Source of the DNA: Marisediminitalea aggregata
Lineage (GTDB): Bacteria > Pseudomonadota > Gammaproteobacteria > Enterobacterales > Alteromonadaceae
Reading direction: 5' to 3'
NCBI RefSeq assembly: GCF_900129565.1
Contig: NZ_FQWD01000003.1
Coordinates: forward strand, 310,001-374,000
Length of the DNA stretch: 64,000 nt
The notes beneath the pieces are model-generated. The model worked only from the letters and a program-made list of their open reading frames with translations, was not told the origin of the DNA and made no database searches. Both the position numbers and the translations under genes were made by a program. Numbering within the stretch: the stretch's first letter is position 1; the number at the start of each line of letters is the position of its first letter. Positions 53,364 through 61,886 of this stretch are shown piece after piece.

Positions 53364-54257
53364 TTATTCTGCCCAGTACAAGCGCATTGGATTTTCGACA
53401 AGCAACTTATGTTGCAGCGCTTCTGTCGGGGCAATTAAAGGGATCATGTCGACCAGTTTGCCGTCGTCTGGCATATGGCTCTTCATATTCGGGTGAGGCC
53501 AGTCGGTGCCCCATAAAACGCGCTCTGGAAAACGCTCAACAACGGTTCGCGCAAACGGCACCACATCCAGGTAGCCGCCATCAGGCCCACTTATCGACAG
53601 ACGCTCAGGACAGCTCACCTTGGACCAGAAATTCGGGTTCTCTTCCAGCAATTTAAGAAACAAGCCAAACTCTTCACCGTCAACCGGCTTAGTGACATCC
53701 GGGCGGCCCATGTGGTCTACCACTACGGTCGTTGGCAAACTGGTAAAGAAATCATACAGGTCGGGTAACTCTGCGGCTTCAAAGTAAATAACGATGTGCC
53801 AGCCCAGACGTTTGATGCGCTCAGCGATGAGCGTTAAATCGTCAAATGGCAATGCATCGACCAGTCGCTTAACAAAGTTAAAACGCACACCCCGAACCCC
53901 GGCTGCATGCAATGCATCCAGCTCTTCGTCGGTAATGCTGGCCTTCACCGTAGCGACGCCACGGGCCAGGCCGTTACTGTGATTCAGCGCATCAACTAAC
54001 GCCCGGTTGTCTGCGCCATGGCAGGTGGCCTGCACGATCACGTTGCGCGAAAAGCCTAGATGATCACGCAGCGCCCACAACTGATCACGGGACGCATCAC
54101 ATGGGGTGTATTTGCGCTCTGGTGCAAAAGGAAACTGGTCGCCCGGGCCAAACACATGACAATGGGCGTCTACTGCGCCCGCCGGTGCCTTATAACCAGG
54201 CACCGAGGGGGATTGATGCCAGTGCAACCAATCGGCATCGGGGGTAAACTGACTCAC
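53364..54257 (-). CDS. ligI: 2-Pyrone-4,6-dicarboxylate hydrolase (PDC lactonase)
   Basis: LigI opens the PDC lactone to 4-oxalomesaconate. The 297-aa protein is a TIM-barrel amidohydrolase: H-x-H metal-site start VDAHCHVFGPG, VIVQATCHGADN, VDHMGRP and LWGTDWPHPN, the PDC-hydrolase subgroup pattern. Its start overlaps the ligJ stop by 4 bp (ATGA), which means translational coupling in the order ligJ-ligI-ligC. Confidence 0.9.
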   Translation of the reverse strand: MSQFTPDADWLHWHQSPSVPGYKAPAGAVDAHCHVFGPGDQFPFAPERKYTPCDASRDQLWALRDHLGFSRNVIVQATCHGADNRALVDALNHSNGLARGVATVKASITDEELDALHAAGVRGVRFNFVKRLVDALPFDDLTLIAERIKRLGWHIVIYFEAAELPDLYDFFTSLPTTVVVDHMGRPDVTKPVDGEEFGLFLKLLEENPNFWSKVSCPERLSISGPDGGYLDVVPFARTVVERFPERVLWGTDWPHPNMKSHMPDDGKLVDMIPLIAPTEALQHKLLVENPMRLYWAE

Positions 54258-55273
54258 AGGCCCATCTCCTTCAATTTTGCATCCAGTCGCGGGTATACGC
54301 GACGTGCATTACCCGAGTATACCGCGGTGCGGTCTGCATCTGATAGGTTCAATGCGTCGACATAGCGTTTGGTGTCGTCGAAGTAATTCCCGGTTTCCGG
54401 GTCGATTCCACGCACCGCGCCAATCATTTCAGAACCAAACAGAATATTCTTAATATCAATAACATCAAACAACAAATCAATGCCAGGCTGATGGTACACA
54501 CAGGTATCAAAATAAACGTTTCTCATCACGTGCTCAGACAACGGCGGCTGTTTCATCATATCGGCCAGCCCGCGGTAGCGTCCCCAGTGATAAGGCACAG
54601 CGCCACCACCATGCGGGATGATAAAACGCAATTCCGGGAAATCTTTAAATAAGTCACCTTGCAGGAACTGCATAAACGCCGTGGTATCCGCGTTCATGTA
54701 GTGTGCGCCGGTGGCGTGAAAGTTTTCATTGCACGAGCCGGATACGTGGATCATCGCAGGCACATCCAGCTCCACCATTTTCTCGTAGAACGGGTACCAG
54801 CTTTTATCTGTAAGCGGCTTTGACGTCCAGTGACCGCCTGAAGGGTCCGGATTCAAATTACAGCCTACAAATCCCAGTTCGTTGACACAGCGCTCCAGTT
54901 CTTCAACAGAGTTTTTGATCGGCACCCCTGGCGATTGCGGTAACTGACACACACCAATAAAGTGTTTGGGGTACAAATCTACCACCCGCTTGATTAAATC
55001 GTTACAGGCGCTTGTCCACTGTTTAGATACGGCTTCATCACCCACGTGATGCGCCATGGCCGAGGCACGGGGTGAGAAAATAGTCATATCTGACCCGCGT
55101 TCCAGCAATAGCTTAAGCTGATTTTTTTCAATGCTTTCGCGAATTTCATCGTCGCTGATAAAGGGCACTTCCGGCAGCGCCTGCCCGGATTCATACGCTT
55201 CTATCTGCGCTTTACGGAATAACTGCAAGGGTTCGGGTGCAGTGGTGTAATGTCCGTGACAATCAATGATCAT
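54254..55273 (-). CDS. ligJ: 4-Oxalomesaconate hydratase
   Basis: LigJ hydrates the OMA isomer to 4-carboxy-4-hydroxy-2-oxoadipate. The 339-aa protein starts at MIIDCHGHYTTAPEPLQLFRKAQ, with GAGGAC upstream; a longer in-frame start (55315) would overlap the isomerase gene. The amidohydrolase metal residues show as D-C-H-G-H and IIPHGGGAVPYHWGRYRG, with FGSEMIGAVRGIDPETGNYFDDTKRYVD near the end. Length fits LigJ (342 aa). It is 20 bp after the isomerase gene. Confidence 0.92.
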   Translation of the reverse strand: MIIDCHGHYTTAPEPLQLFRKAQIEAYESGQALPEVPFISDDEIRESIEKNQLKLLLERGSDMTIFSPRASAMAHHVGDEAVSKQWTSACNDLIKRVVDLYPKHFIGVCQLPQSPGVPIKNSVEELERCVNELGFVGCNLNPDPSGGHWTSKPLTDKSWYPFYEKMVELDVPAMIHVSGSCNENFHATGAHYMNADTTAFMQFLQGDLFKDFPELRFIIPHGGGAVPYHWGRYRGLADMMKQPPLSEHVMRNVYFDTCVYHQPGIDLLFDVIDIKNILFGSEMIGAVRGIDPETGNYFDDTKRYVDALNLSDADRTAVYSGNARRVYPRLDAKLKEMGL

Positions 55274-55293
55274 GTAGGTGTCCTCAATCGTTT

Positions 55294-56397
55294 TTATTGT
55301 GATGCTGGCAGGCAATGATTCGGCACCAGCACTTCTCCACGCATTAATAATCGGGCTGTGCGCAGCAAGGCTGCGCGATTCACGCTGAACGTATCCAGCG
55401 ACTGGGTGCCACTAATATCCATTTCAACGGTAAATGCACCAGTTGGATGTTCAATCGTTAACGTTTGACTTGAAGGCGCGTTGCTTGCTGGTTTGCTAAC
55501 ATATTCGCTGGCCACAGTACCCGGCAACACACAGGCGGTAGCAACACTCACCGAGCCCAGCACGCCTATCGCTTCGTGTACCCGGTGAGGAATAAACGTG
55601 TGTGTATTCACAGCGCCGCCGTGCCTGGCCGGCGACAGCAGGCTCATTTTCGGCACCGTTTTATGGGTAACGTCACCTAAATTCATTAATTCACCGGCCT
55701 GCAGACGAATCGCTTCCACTTTCGCTTTAATATCTGTCCTAGCTTCAAGCTCCGCCGGGGTTTCGTTACCGGTTGCGCCTACCGACGCCGCATGCAGCAT
55801 TACGACCGGCATACCGTTATCCACGCAGGTAACCGTTATGCCATCAATAGTATCTATGGTATTACCGGAAGGAAATAACGCACCGCAGGACGAACCAGCT
55901 ACGTCCAGGAAATCAATCATGACCGGGGCCGCCGTGCCCGGCACGCCATCTATGCCTGCGTCTCCTTCATAGGCCACCTGGCCAGCAGGAGTCTGTACTC
56001 TGGCAACAGCTAAAGCACCGGTATTAACCATATGGATCCGCACATCGGTAACATCACCTTGTGGGTGAACCATACCCTGCTCGATGGCATACGGGCCGAC
56101 ACCAGCGAGAATATTGCCGCAGTTCTGCGCATCGCTCACCGCAGCTTTATCGACGACTACTTGCAAAAACAAGTAGTCTACGTCGGCATCGCTGCGTGTT
56201 GACGGGCTGACTATCGCAACCTTACTGGTTAACGGGTGCGCGCCGCCCATGCCGTCTATCTGACGCTCGTCTGGCGATCCCATTGCAGCCAGCAAGACAG
56301 CATCGCGAGCAGCCGTGTCGGCAGGCAAATCAGCAGCGTTAAAATACAACCCTTTAGATGTACCACCGCGCATTACATAGGCAGGAACTGCTTTCAC
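55294..56397 (-). CDS. galD: 4-Oxalomesaconate tautomerase/isomerase (PrpF family, GalD/LigU type)
   Basis: This 367-aa PrpF-family isomerase supplies the form of 4-oxalomesaconate that LigJ hydrates. It matches GalD closely as I recall it: VMRGGTSKGLYF, MGSPDERQIDGMGGAHPLTSKVAI, QNCGNILAGVGPYAIE, GDAGIDGVPGTAAPV, CGALFPSGNTID and VNTHTFIPHRVHEAIGVLGSVSVATACVLPGTV. LigU of Sphingobium is in the same family, and the two roles (tautomerase or allylic isomerase) cannot be separated here. It starts with GTG, overlapping the aldolase stop by 4 bp. Confidence 0.9.
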   Translation of the reverse strand: MKAVPAYVMRGGTSKGLYFNAADLPADTAARDAVLLAAMGSPDERQIDGMGGAHPLTSKVAIVSPSTRSDADVDYLFLQVVVDKAAVSDAQNCGNILAGVGPYAIEQGMVHPQGDVTDVRIHMVNTGALAVARVQTPAGQVAYEGDAGIDGVPGTAAPVMIDFLDVAGSSCGALFPSGNTIDTIDGITVTCVDNGMPVVMLHAASVGATGNETPAELEARTDIKAKVEAIRLQAGELMNLGDVTHKTVPKMSLLSPARHGGAVNTHTFIPHRVHEAIGVLGSVSVATACVLPGTVASEYVSKPASNAPSSQTLTIEHPTGAFTVEMDISGTQSLDTFSVNRAALLRTARLLMRGEVLVPNHCLPASQ

Positions 56398-57089
56398 GAC
56401 GCGTTTTCCTCTCCGTACTTCACGTAGCGTAAACCTTTCGCAGCCAGGCGCTCTCGCATGTTGTAGATATCCAGACCAAGTTCGCCAGCGGCAAGACGCG
56501 CACGCTTGCTATCTTCATTGGCAACGCGAGCCAGTACTTTTTCATGCACAGCGTTGGCTTCTTCACGCGCAACCACGACTACGCCATCGTCATCGGCCAC
56601 AACAATGTCGCCGGGATGAATCAGAGCGCCGGCACACACAACAGGTACGTTCACACTGGCTATCGTCTCTTTTACTGTGCCCTGGGCAAACACGGCGCGC
56701 GACCAGACAGGAAATTCCATTTCGGTTAATGTGGCAATATCCCTTACCCCGCCGTTGATAATCAATCCTTTTACCCCACGGGCTTTCAGAGAGGTCGCCA
56801 ACAAGTCACCAAAGAAACCGTCATCGCAAGGACTGGTTGGTGTGACGACCAACACGTCACCGGGCTGACATTGCTCAACCGCAACATGGATCATCCAATT
56901 ATCGCCCGGGGCGACCTGACACGTCACGGCAGGGCCGGCAATGGCCGCTGGCCGATAAATTGGCCGCATGGCTTTATCCAGTAACCCTTTACGCCCCTGT
57001 GCCTCGTGCACGGTGGCCACTTCTGCTCCCTGATATTGTTCAATAGTTGACGCTGACGGTCTTGGACAGTCTGTCACACAAATTGCCAT
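56394..57089 (-). CDS. ligK: 4-Carboxy-4-hydroxy-2-oxoadipate aldolase (LigK/GalC)
   Basis: This is the last pathway step: it cleaves CHA to pyruvate and oxaloacetate. The 231-aa protein is of the RraA/HMG-aldolase fold. Key segments are GDNWMIHVAVEQCQPGDVLVVTPTSPCDDGFFGDLLATSLKARGVKGLIINGGVRD, with the substrate Arg and metal Asp in GGVRD, and VPVVCAGALIHPGDIVVADDDGVVVV. It is the first gene of the minus-strand run (ligK-galD-ligJ-ligI-ligC) and divergent from the second tandem-HTH LysR gene. Confidence 0.9.
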   Translation of the reverse strand: MAICVTDCPRPSASTIEQYQGAEVATVHEAQGRKGLLDKAMRPIYRPAAIAGPAVTCQVAPGDNWMIHVAVEQCQPGDVLVVTPTSPCDDGFFGDLLATSLKARGVKGLIINGGVRDIATLTEMEFPVWSRAVFAQGTVKETIASVNVPVVCAGALIHPGDIVVADDDGVVVVAREEANAVHEKVLARVANEDSKRARLAAGELGLDIYNMRERLAAKGLRYVKYGEENAS

Positions 57090-57158
57090 GGTTCTTCATC
57101 CTGCAATGCTGTTGTTATGCAAGCAGTATGCGACAGGCTAATCAAAAAAGAATGTTAG

Positions 57159-57177
57159 AATAGTGCAAATCACTATT
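57159..57177. promoter_or_regulatory. 19-bp palindromic operator of the second tandem-HTH regulator
   Basis: The perfect palindrome AATAGTG-CAAAT-CACTATT lies between ligK and the divergent regulator gene. It covers the -35 position of a TATAAT (57187-57192) promoter on the regulator side. Its form is that of a LysR box, so it probably serves autoregulation and ligK control. Confidence 0.6.
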
Positions 57178-57186
57178 AATTTTTTC

Positions 57187-57192
57187 TATAAT
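57187..57192 (+). promoter_or_regulatory. -10 element of the second tandem-HTH regulator gene
   Basis: A consensus TATAAT is located 31 bp upstream of the GTG start at 57223. The matching -35 region (near 57164) falls within the palindrome. Confidence 0.5.
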
Positions 57193-57222
57193 GGGTCAAA
57201 TTTAAAAACGGCAGGCCTTTTC

Positions 57223-58416
57223 GTGCAGTTCAATATCCGACACTTGCTCAGCGCTCTAGAAATCAGGGAGTGCGGTACCGTTACCCAGGCCTCAAAGCAG
57301 ATCCATTTGTCGCAGTCGGCACTGACCCAGGCTATTAATAAACTTGAAAGCCAGTTAGACATCCAGCTGTTCGAACGCACCAATTCCGGCATGTTCGCAA
57401 CGCCTTCTGGTGAGCTATTTCTGGAACGTGTAAAGCGCGCATTCAGTTACCTGGAAACCGCGGCTCATACATTGTTTGATACCGACAAAGCCAAACGCCT
57501 TGGCTTTTTACGCAATGTCACACTGCGCCAGTTAACCGCGCTAATTACCATTGTGGAATTACAAAATTACACGGCCGCGGCGGTGAAGTTATCGCTCACC
57601 CAGCCTACCCTCGGCAAAACGATCAAAGACTTGGAGCACCTTACCGAACAGCGGTTGTTCAACCGGGTGCCCACGGGGGTTGAACCAACCTGGCGTGCCC
57701 GTCAACTGAGCCGCTTTGCCAGTTTGTTTTTTGCTGAAATTCACCAGGGCGAAGACGAAGTAAACCGCTTGAAAGGGCAACGTTCGGGCAGTGTTAGTGT
57801 GGGCAGTTTACCCCTGGCCAGGACTGCGATCGTGCCAGACACGGTAACCGCGCTGTTACAGGCTTACCCTGATGTGAAAGTGAGTATTATTGACGGCCCG
57901 TATGAAGAACAGCTCAGTGCACTGCTGCACGGTCAGCTCGATATTATTGTGGGCGCACTGCGTGTCCCTTCGCCAAGTAATGATATTGAACAGCACCGTT
58001 TGTTCGACGACAGTCTGAGTGTGGTTGCCCGGGTGGGACACCCTGCTACTGAACTCTTTACTCAACCGGTAACCCAAACCGATCTGACGCAATATCAATG
58101 GATTGCGCCTCGCCAGGGAACACCTACACGCGCCGTGTTCAGCCAGTTTTTTCAAGCCCGCGGCTTAACGCCGCCTCAGGACGTAGTGGAGTGCAGTTCA
58201 CTGGTTGCTGTGCGGGGACTATTGCTGAACAGCGATAGGATCACCCTGTTGCCGGCTCGTCAGGTCGCCGTGGAAGTCAGGTCGGGGTTACTGGCCATCA
58301 GCTCTCAGCCGCTACCAGACAGTAAACGTGAAATAGGCTACACATTACGCAAAAACTGGAAACCAACCCCGGTTCAGGCCAGGTTTATCGAGTTGCTTTC
58401 ACACATAGCCCGGTGA
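57223..58416 (+). CDS. LysR-type regulator with two tandem winged-helix domains
   Basis: The 397-aa protein starts with GTG at 57223; a longer frame from 57163 would begin inside the palindrome and cover the promoter. Like the regulator at 46046 it carries two HTH domains: residues about 5-63 (HLLSALEIRECGTVTQASKQIHLSQSALTQAINKLES) and 99-157 (LRQLTALITIVELQNYTAAAVKLSLTQPTLGKTIKDLEH), then an effector domain with VSVGSLPLARTAIVPDTV. It is divergent from the ligK operon and probably its activator. The two proteins look like paralogues. Confidence 0.87.
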   Translation: MQFNIRHLLSALEIRECGTVTQASKQIHLSQSALTQAINKLESQLDIQLFERTNSGMFATPSGELFLERVKRAFSYLETAAHTLFDTDKAKRLGFLRNVTLRQLTALITIVELQNYTAAAVKLSLTQPTLGKTIKDLEHLTEQRLFNRVPTGVEPTWRARQLSRFASLFFAEIHQGEDEVNRLKGQRSGSVSVGSLPLARTAIVPDTVTALLQAYPDVKVSIIDGPYEEQLSALLHGQLDIIVGALRVPSPSNDIEQHRLFDDSLSVVARVGHPATELFTQPVTQTDLTQYQWIAPRQGTPTRAVFSQFFQARGLTPPQDVVECSSLVAVRGLLLNSDRITLLPARQVAVEVRSGLLAISSQPLPDSKREIGYTLRKNWKPTPVQARFIELLSHIAR

Positions 58417-58440
58417 TCAGGGTGACATTTGCGAGCGAAC

Positions 58441-59334
58441 TTAAACGGCATGCCGTTTGCGGTATTCACCAGCGGTAATGCCCTCCTGCTGCTTAAACTG
58501 GCGGCAAAAATAGCCGACATCCTTGTAGCCGAGTGTTAACGCAATATCGTCGATACTCTGCCGGGTATAAATTAAACGGCGCTTACTCTCGTTCATCAGG
58601 CGCTGGCGAATAATTTGCTTAGGGCTGCTATTCAGTACGGACTGGCAAATTCGTGCCAGCGTCGATACCGAGATAAACAGCAAATCAGCGTAGGCCTTTA
58701 CGCTTAAGTGCTGTTGATAATGGGCTTCTATCAAGGCTTTAAACTTCACCAGTATCCGGGTTTCTCGCGAGCTGCTCTCACTGTAAATCGATTCCAGTCG
58801 CTGCTGACGACGAATGTTGATGAATAGAAGCTGTAATAAATGATTCACCGCACTACGCGAGTCTGACTCTGCGCGTTTAATTTCATCGTCTAACGACAAT
58901 AGCAATTGTCGAAACTGCTCAATATGACGCTGGTCCGAAAACTCAACAGGCTGAGGCGCCCACAACGCATCGTAGGCAGACGGGTCCTCACCTGTTGCCG
59001 CCAACTCAGCTAAAAAATCGCTGTTTACCGACAGCACAAATCCTTGTGTGTCCGGCTCAAAATGAAAGCCGTGTACCACGCCCGGCGGAATCATGACCAG
59101 CCAGTTTCCCGACAAATCATACCGCGCATCATCCAGCTCCACCTGCCAGGCATGACCAAATACACAAATAATTTGTGCAAGTTTATGATGTCGATGCGGT
59201 TTTATCTCCCAGCCCAACATACGGCTACGGGACACAATACTCTCCAGGTGTATGCTCCCCGGCTCCCATTGCAGAAAGGTTTCACCGTACAGATGATAAA
59301 ACGGAATTGACTCCTGACTCACTCGTCGCGCCAT
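58441..59334 (-). CDS. pobR: AraC-family regulator PobR
   Basis: The 297-aa protein has an N-terminal cupin (HKLAQIICVFGHAWQVELDD, VMIPPGVVHGFHFEPDTQ) and a C-terminal AraC HTH pair (LSVKAYADLLFISVSTLARICQSVLNSSPKQII, SIDDIALTLGYKDVGYFCRQFKQQEGITAGEYRKRH). It is divergent from pobA with a 110-bp intergenic region. AraC-type PobR proteins activate pobA in response to 4-hydroxybenzoate, and this is the inferred role. Confidence 0.85.
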   Translation of the reverse strand: MARRVSQESIPFYHLYGETFLQWEPGSIHLESIVSRSRMLGWEIKPHRHHKLAQIICVFGHAWQVELDDARYDLSGNWLVMIPPGVVHGFHFEPDTQGFVLSVNSDFLAELAATGEDPSAYDALWAPQPVEFSDQRHIEQFRQLLLSLDDEIKRAESDSRSAVNHLLQLLFINIRRQQRLESIYSESSSRETRILVKFKALIEAHYQQHLSVKAYADLLFISVSTLARICQSVLNSSPKQIIRQRLMNESKRRLIYTRQSIDDIALTLGYKDVGYFCRQFKQQEGITAGEYRKRHAV

Positions 59335-59441
59335 TACAAAAACTTAACATGATTAAAAAGTACAATAAGTTGCCCAAAATGTGAATTACTAAAGTCCGCT
59401 GCCACAGGCAAGATGTCTGCATCGAAAGACATGGGATATGA

Positions 59442-60656
<1,215 letters not shown>

Positions 60657-60677
60657 CGTTTAACCCGCTTCCTCACT

Positions 60678-60712
60678 GGGCGCGCTGATGTCACAACAAC
60701 GTGCCCTTTTTT
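60678..60712 (+). terminator. Intrinsic terminator of pobA
   Basis: A 7-bp stem (GGGCGCG 60678-60684 with CGTGCCC 60700-60706, one G-T pair) is followed by six T residues, 22 bp past the pobA stop. Confidence 0.65.
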
Positions 60713-60837
60713 ATGCCCTGCGTTACACCACGGTCTGTGCCCGACACATTAACTATACGTTCAAATTTTTCTTAGCAAAATTATAATCATCTGTTATTGT
60801 TAACAAAATTGAGTAGTACACAGACAAGGAATGGTCG

Positions 60838-61848
60838 ATGTTTTTTGCATCTCGCAGAATGACTTTACTTGCGGCAACAGTGGTAGCAACAGTAATAAGT
60901 GGCTGTGGCGCAACTGATAAACGCCCTCCCATATATAAAGATAGTGTTAAGGTTAAAGCCCGTTTGCCGGCCCATGCAAGTCGACAGGCATCCCATACTT
61001 CATTACAGCAAGCACTGATGAAGCGAAATTTAGTGATTGCCGAATCCGGCGATATCTTGCCTGTGAACGGTAGCAGTTGCGGCACCCGACTGTATTACCG
61101 GTTTACCTCACCCTCTCTGCCACTGTATATGTCATCTCATGCTGAGCTGTATGCAGGCTATTATGCTGATGTCGATAAAATTGACCAACAATGGCAGATA
61201 GTCGATACCGATCTGTCTTTCAGCCACACCCGGCCAACCGGTGTGTCTGTGTCACTGTTTGCCATGAGTTTATCTGGCAAACTGGCGCCGAATGACACTG
61301 TATTTATCCGCCCCTCACCACAGACGTCGGCGGACGAACAAAAAGCCCTGATATCGCAAGTTAAGCGATTACTTCCGGGCGTTAAGGTTAAGGGGATATC
61401 TCGCAATTCAAATACCCAAATTAACGCCAGCGTCGCATCGTCAGAGGCAAGATTAAGAGAACTCATCGATACCAAAAAATCGGCGGTAGGCACCGTGGTC
61501 GACGAACAGGTGCTGCTTGCCTGTAGTGAGCTTCGCGATTTTATCAACCCTGTTTCTGTGCGCACTGTACAATCACGATATACCCCAGAAGAAGCGGTAG
61601 AAACGTTGCCACCAGACGCTGATTTTACTGCATTAGACAAACAACAAATGCTACTACCGTCAGATAAATACATGACGGTTGGTGGCGATATCGTTGAATA
61701 CAGAGCCTATTTCCAAAAACAACAACAAGACCCCTGTGTATCGGGTAACAGCCAAAATGCCGCGTTGTGTCGGAAACGAGTGAACGATGGCGAACAACGC
61801 CAGGTTAAAAATAAAGTCACCATAAAAATAACCACTTCACAACGTTAA
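60838..61848 (+). CDS. Lipoprotein of unknown function
   Basis: The 336-aa protein has a lipoprotein signal (lipobox ISGC, Cys23) and a mature part of mixed alpha/beta character with no catalytic motif I recognise. Segments RPSPQTSADEQKALISQVKRLLPGVKVKGIS and YTPEEAVETLPPDADFTALDKQQMLLPSDKYMTVGGD are visible. It is followed 38 bp later by a large membrane-protein gene on the same strand, so the pair may form an envelope complex. The family is unknown. Confidence 0.75.
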   Translation: MFFASRRMTLLAATVVATVISGCGATDKRPPIYKDSVKVKARLPAHASRQASHTSLQQALMKRNLVIAESGDILPVNGSSCGTRLYYRFTSPSLPLYMSSHAELYAGYYADVDKIDQQWQIVDTDLSFSHTRPTGVSVSLFAMSLSGKLAPNDTVFIRPSPQTSADEQKALISQVKRLLPGVKVKGISRNSNTQINASVASSEARLRELIDTKKSAVGTVVDEQVLLACSELRDFINPVSVRTVQSRYTPEEAVETLPPDADFTALDKQQMLLPSDKYMTVGGDIVEYRAYFQKQQQDPCVSGNSQNAALCRKRVNDGEQRQVKNKVTIKITTSQR

Positions 61849-61886
61849 CGACTTCACTTTATCAAGGACAGAACAAAGGACACAGT

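Noticed and set aside
57163..57222. N-terminal extension of the second tandem-HTH regulator
   Set aside because: The extended start would lie inside the 19-bp palindrome and would place the TATAAT promoter within the coding sequence. GTG at 57223 fits the domain boundary.
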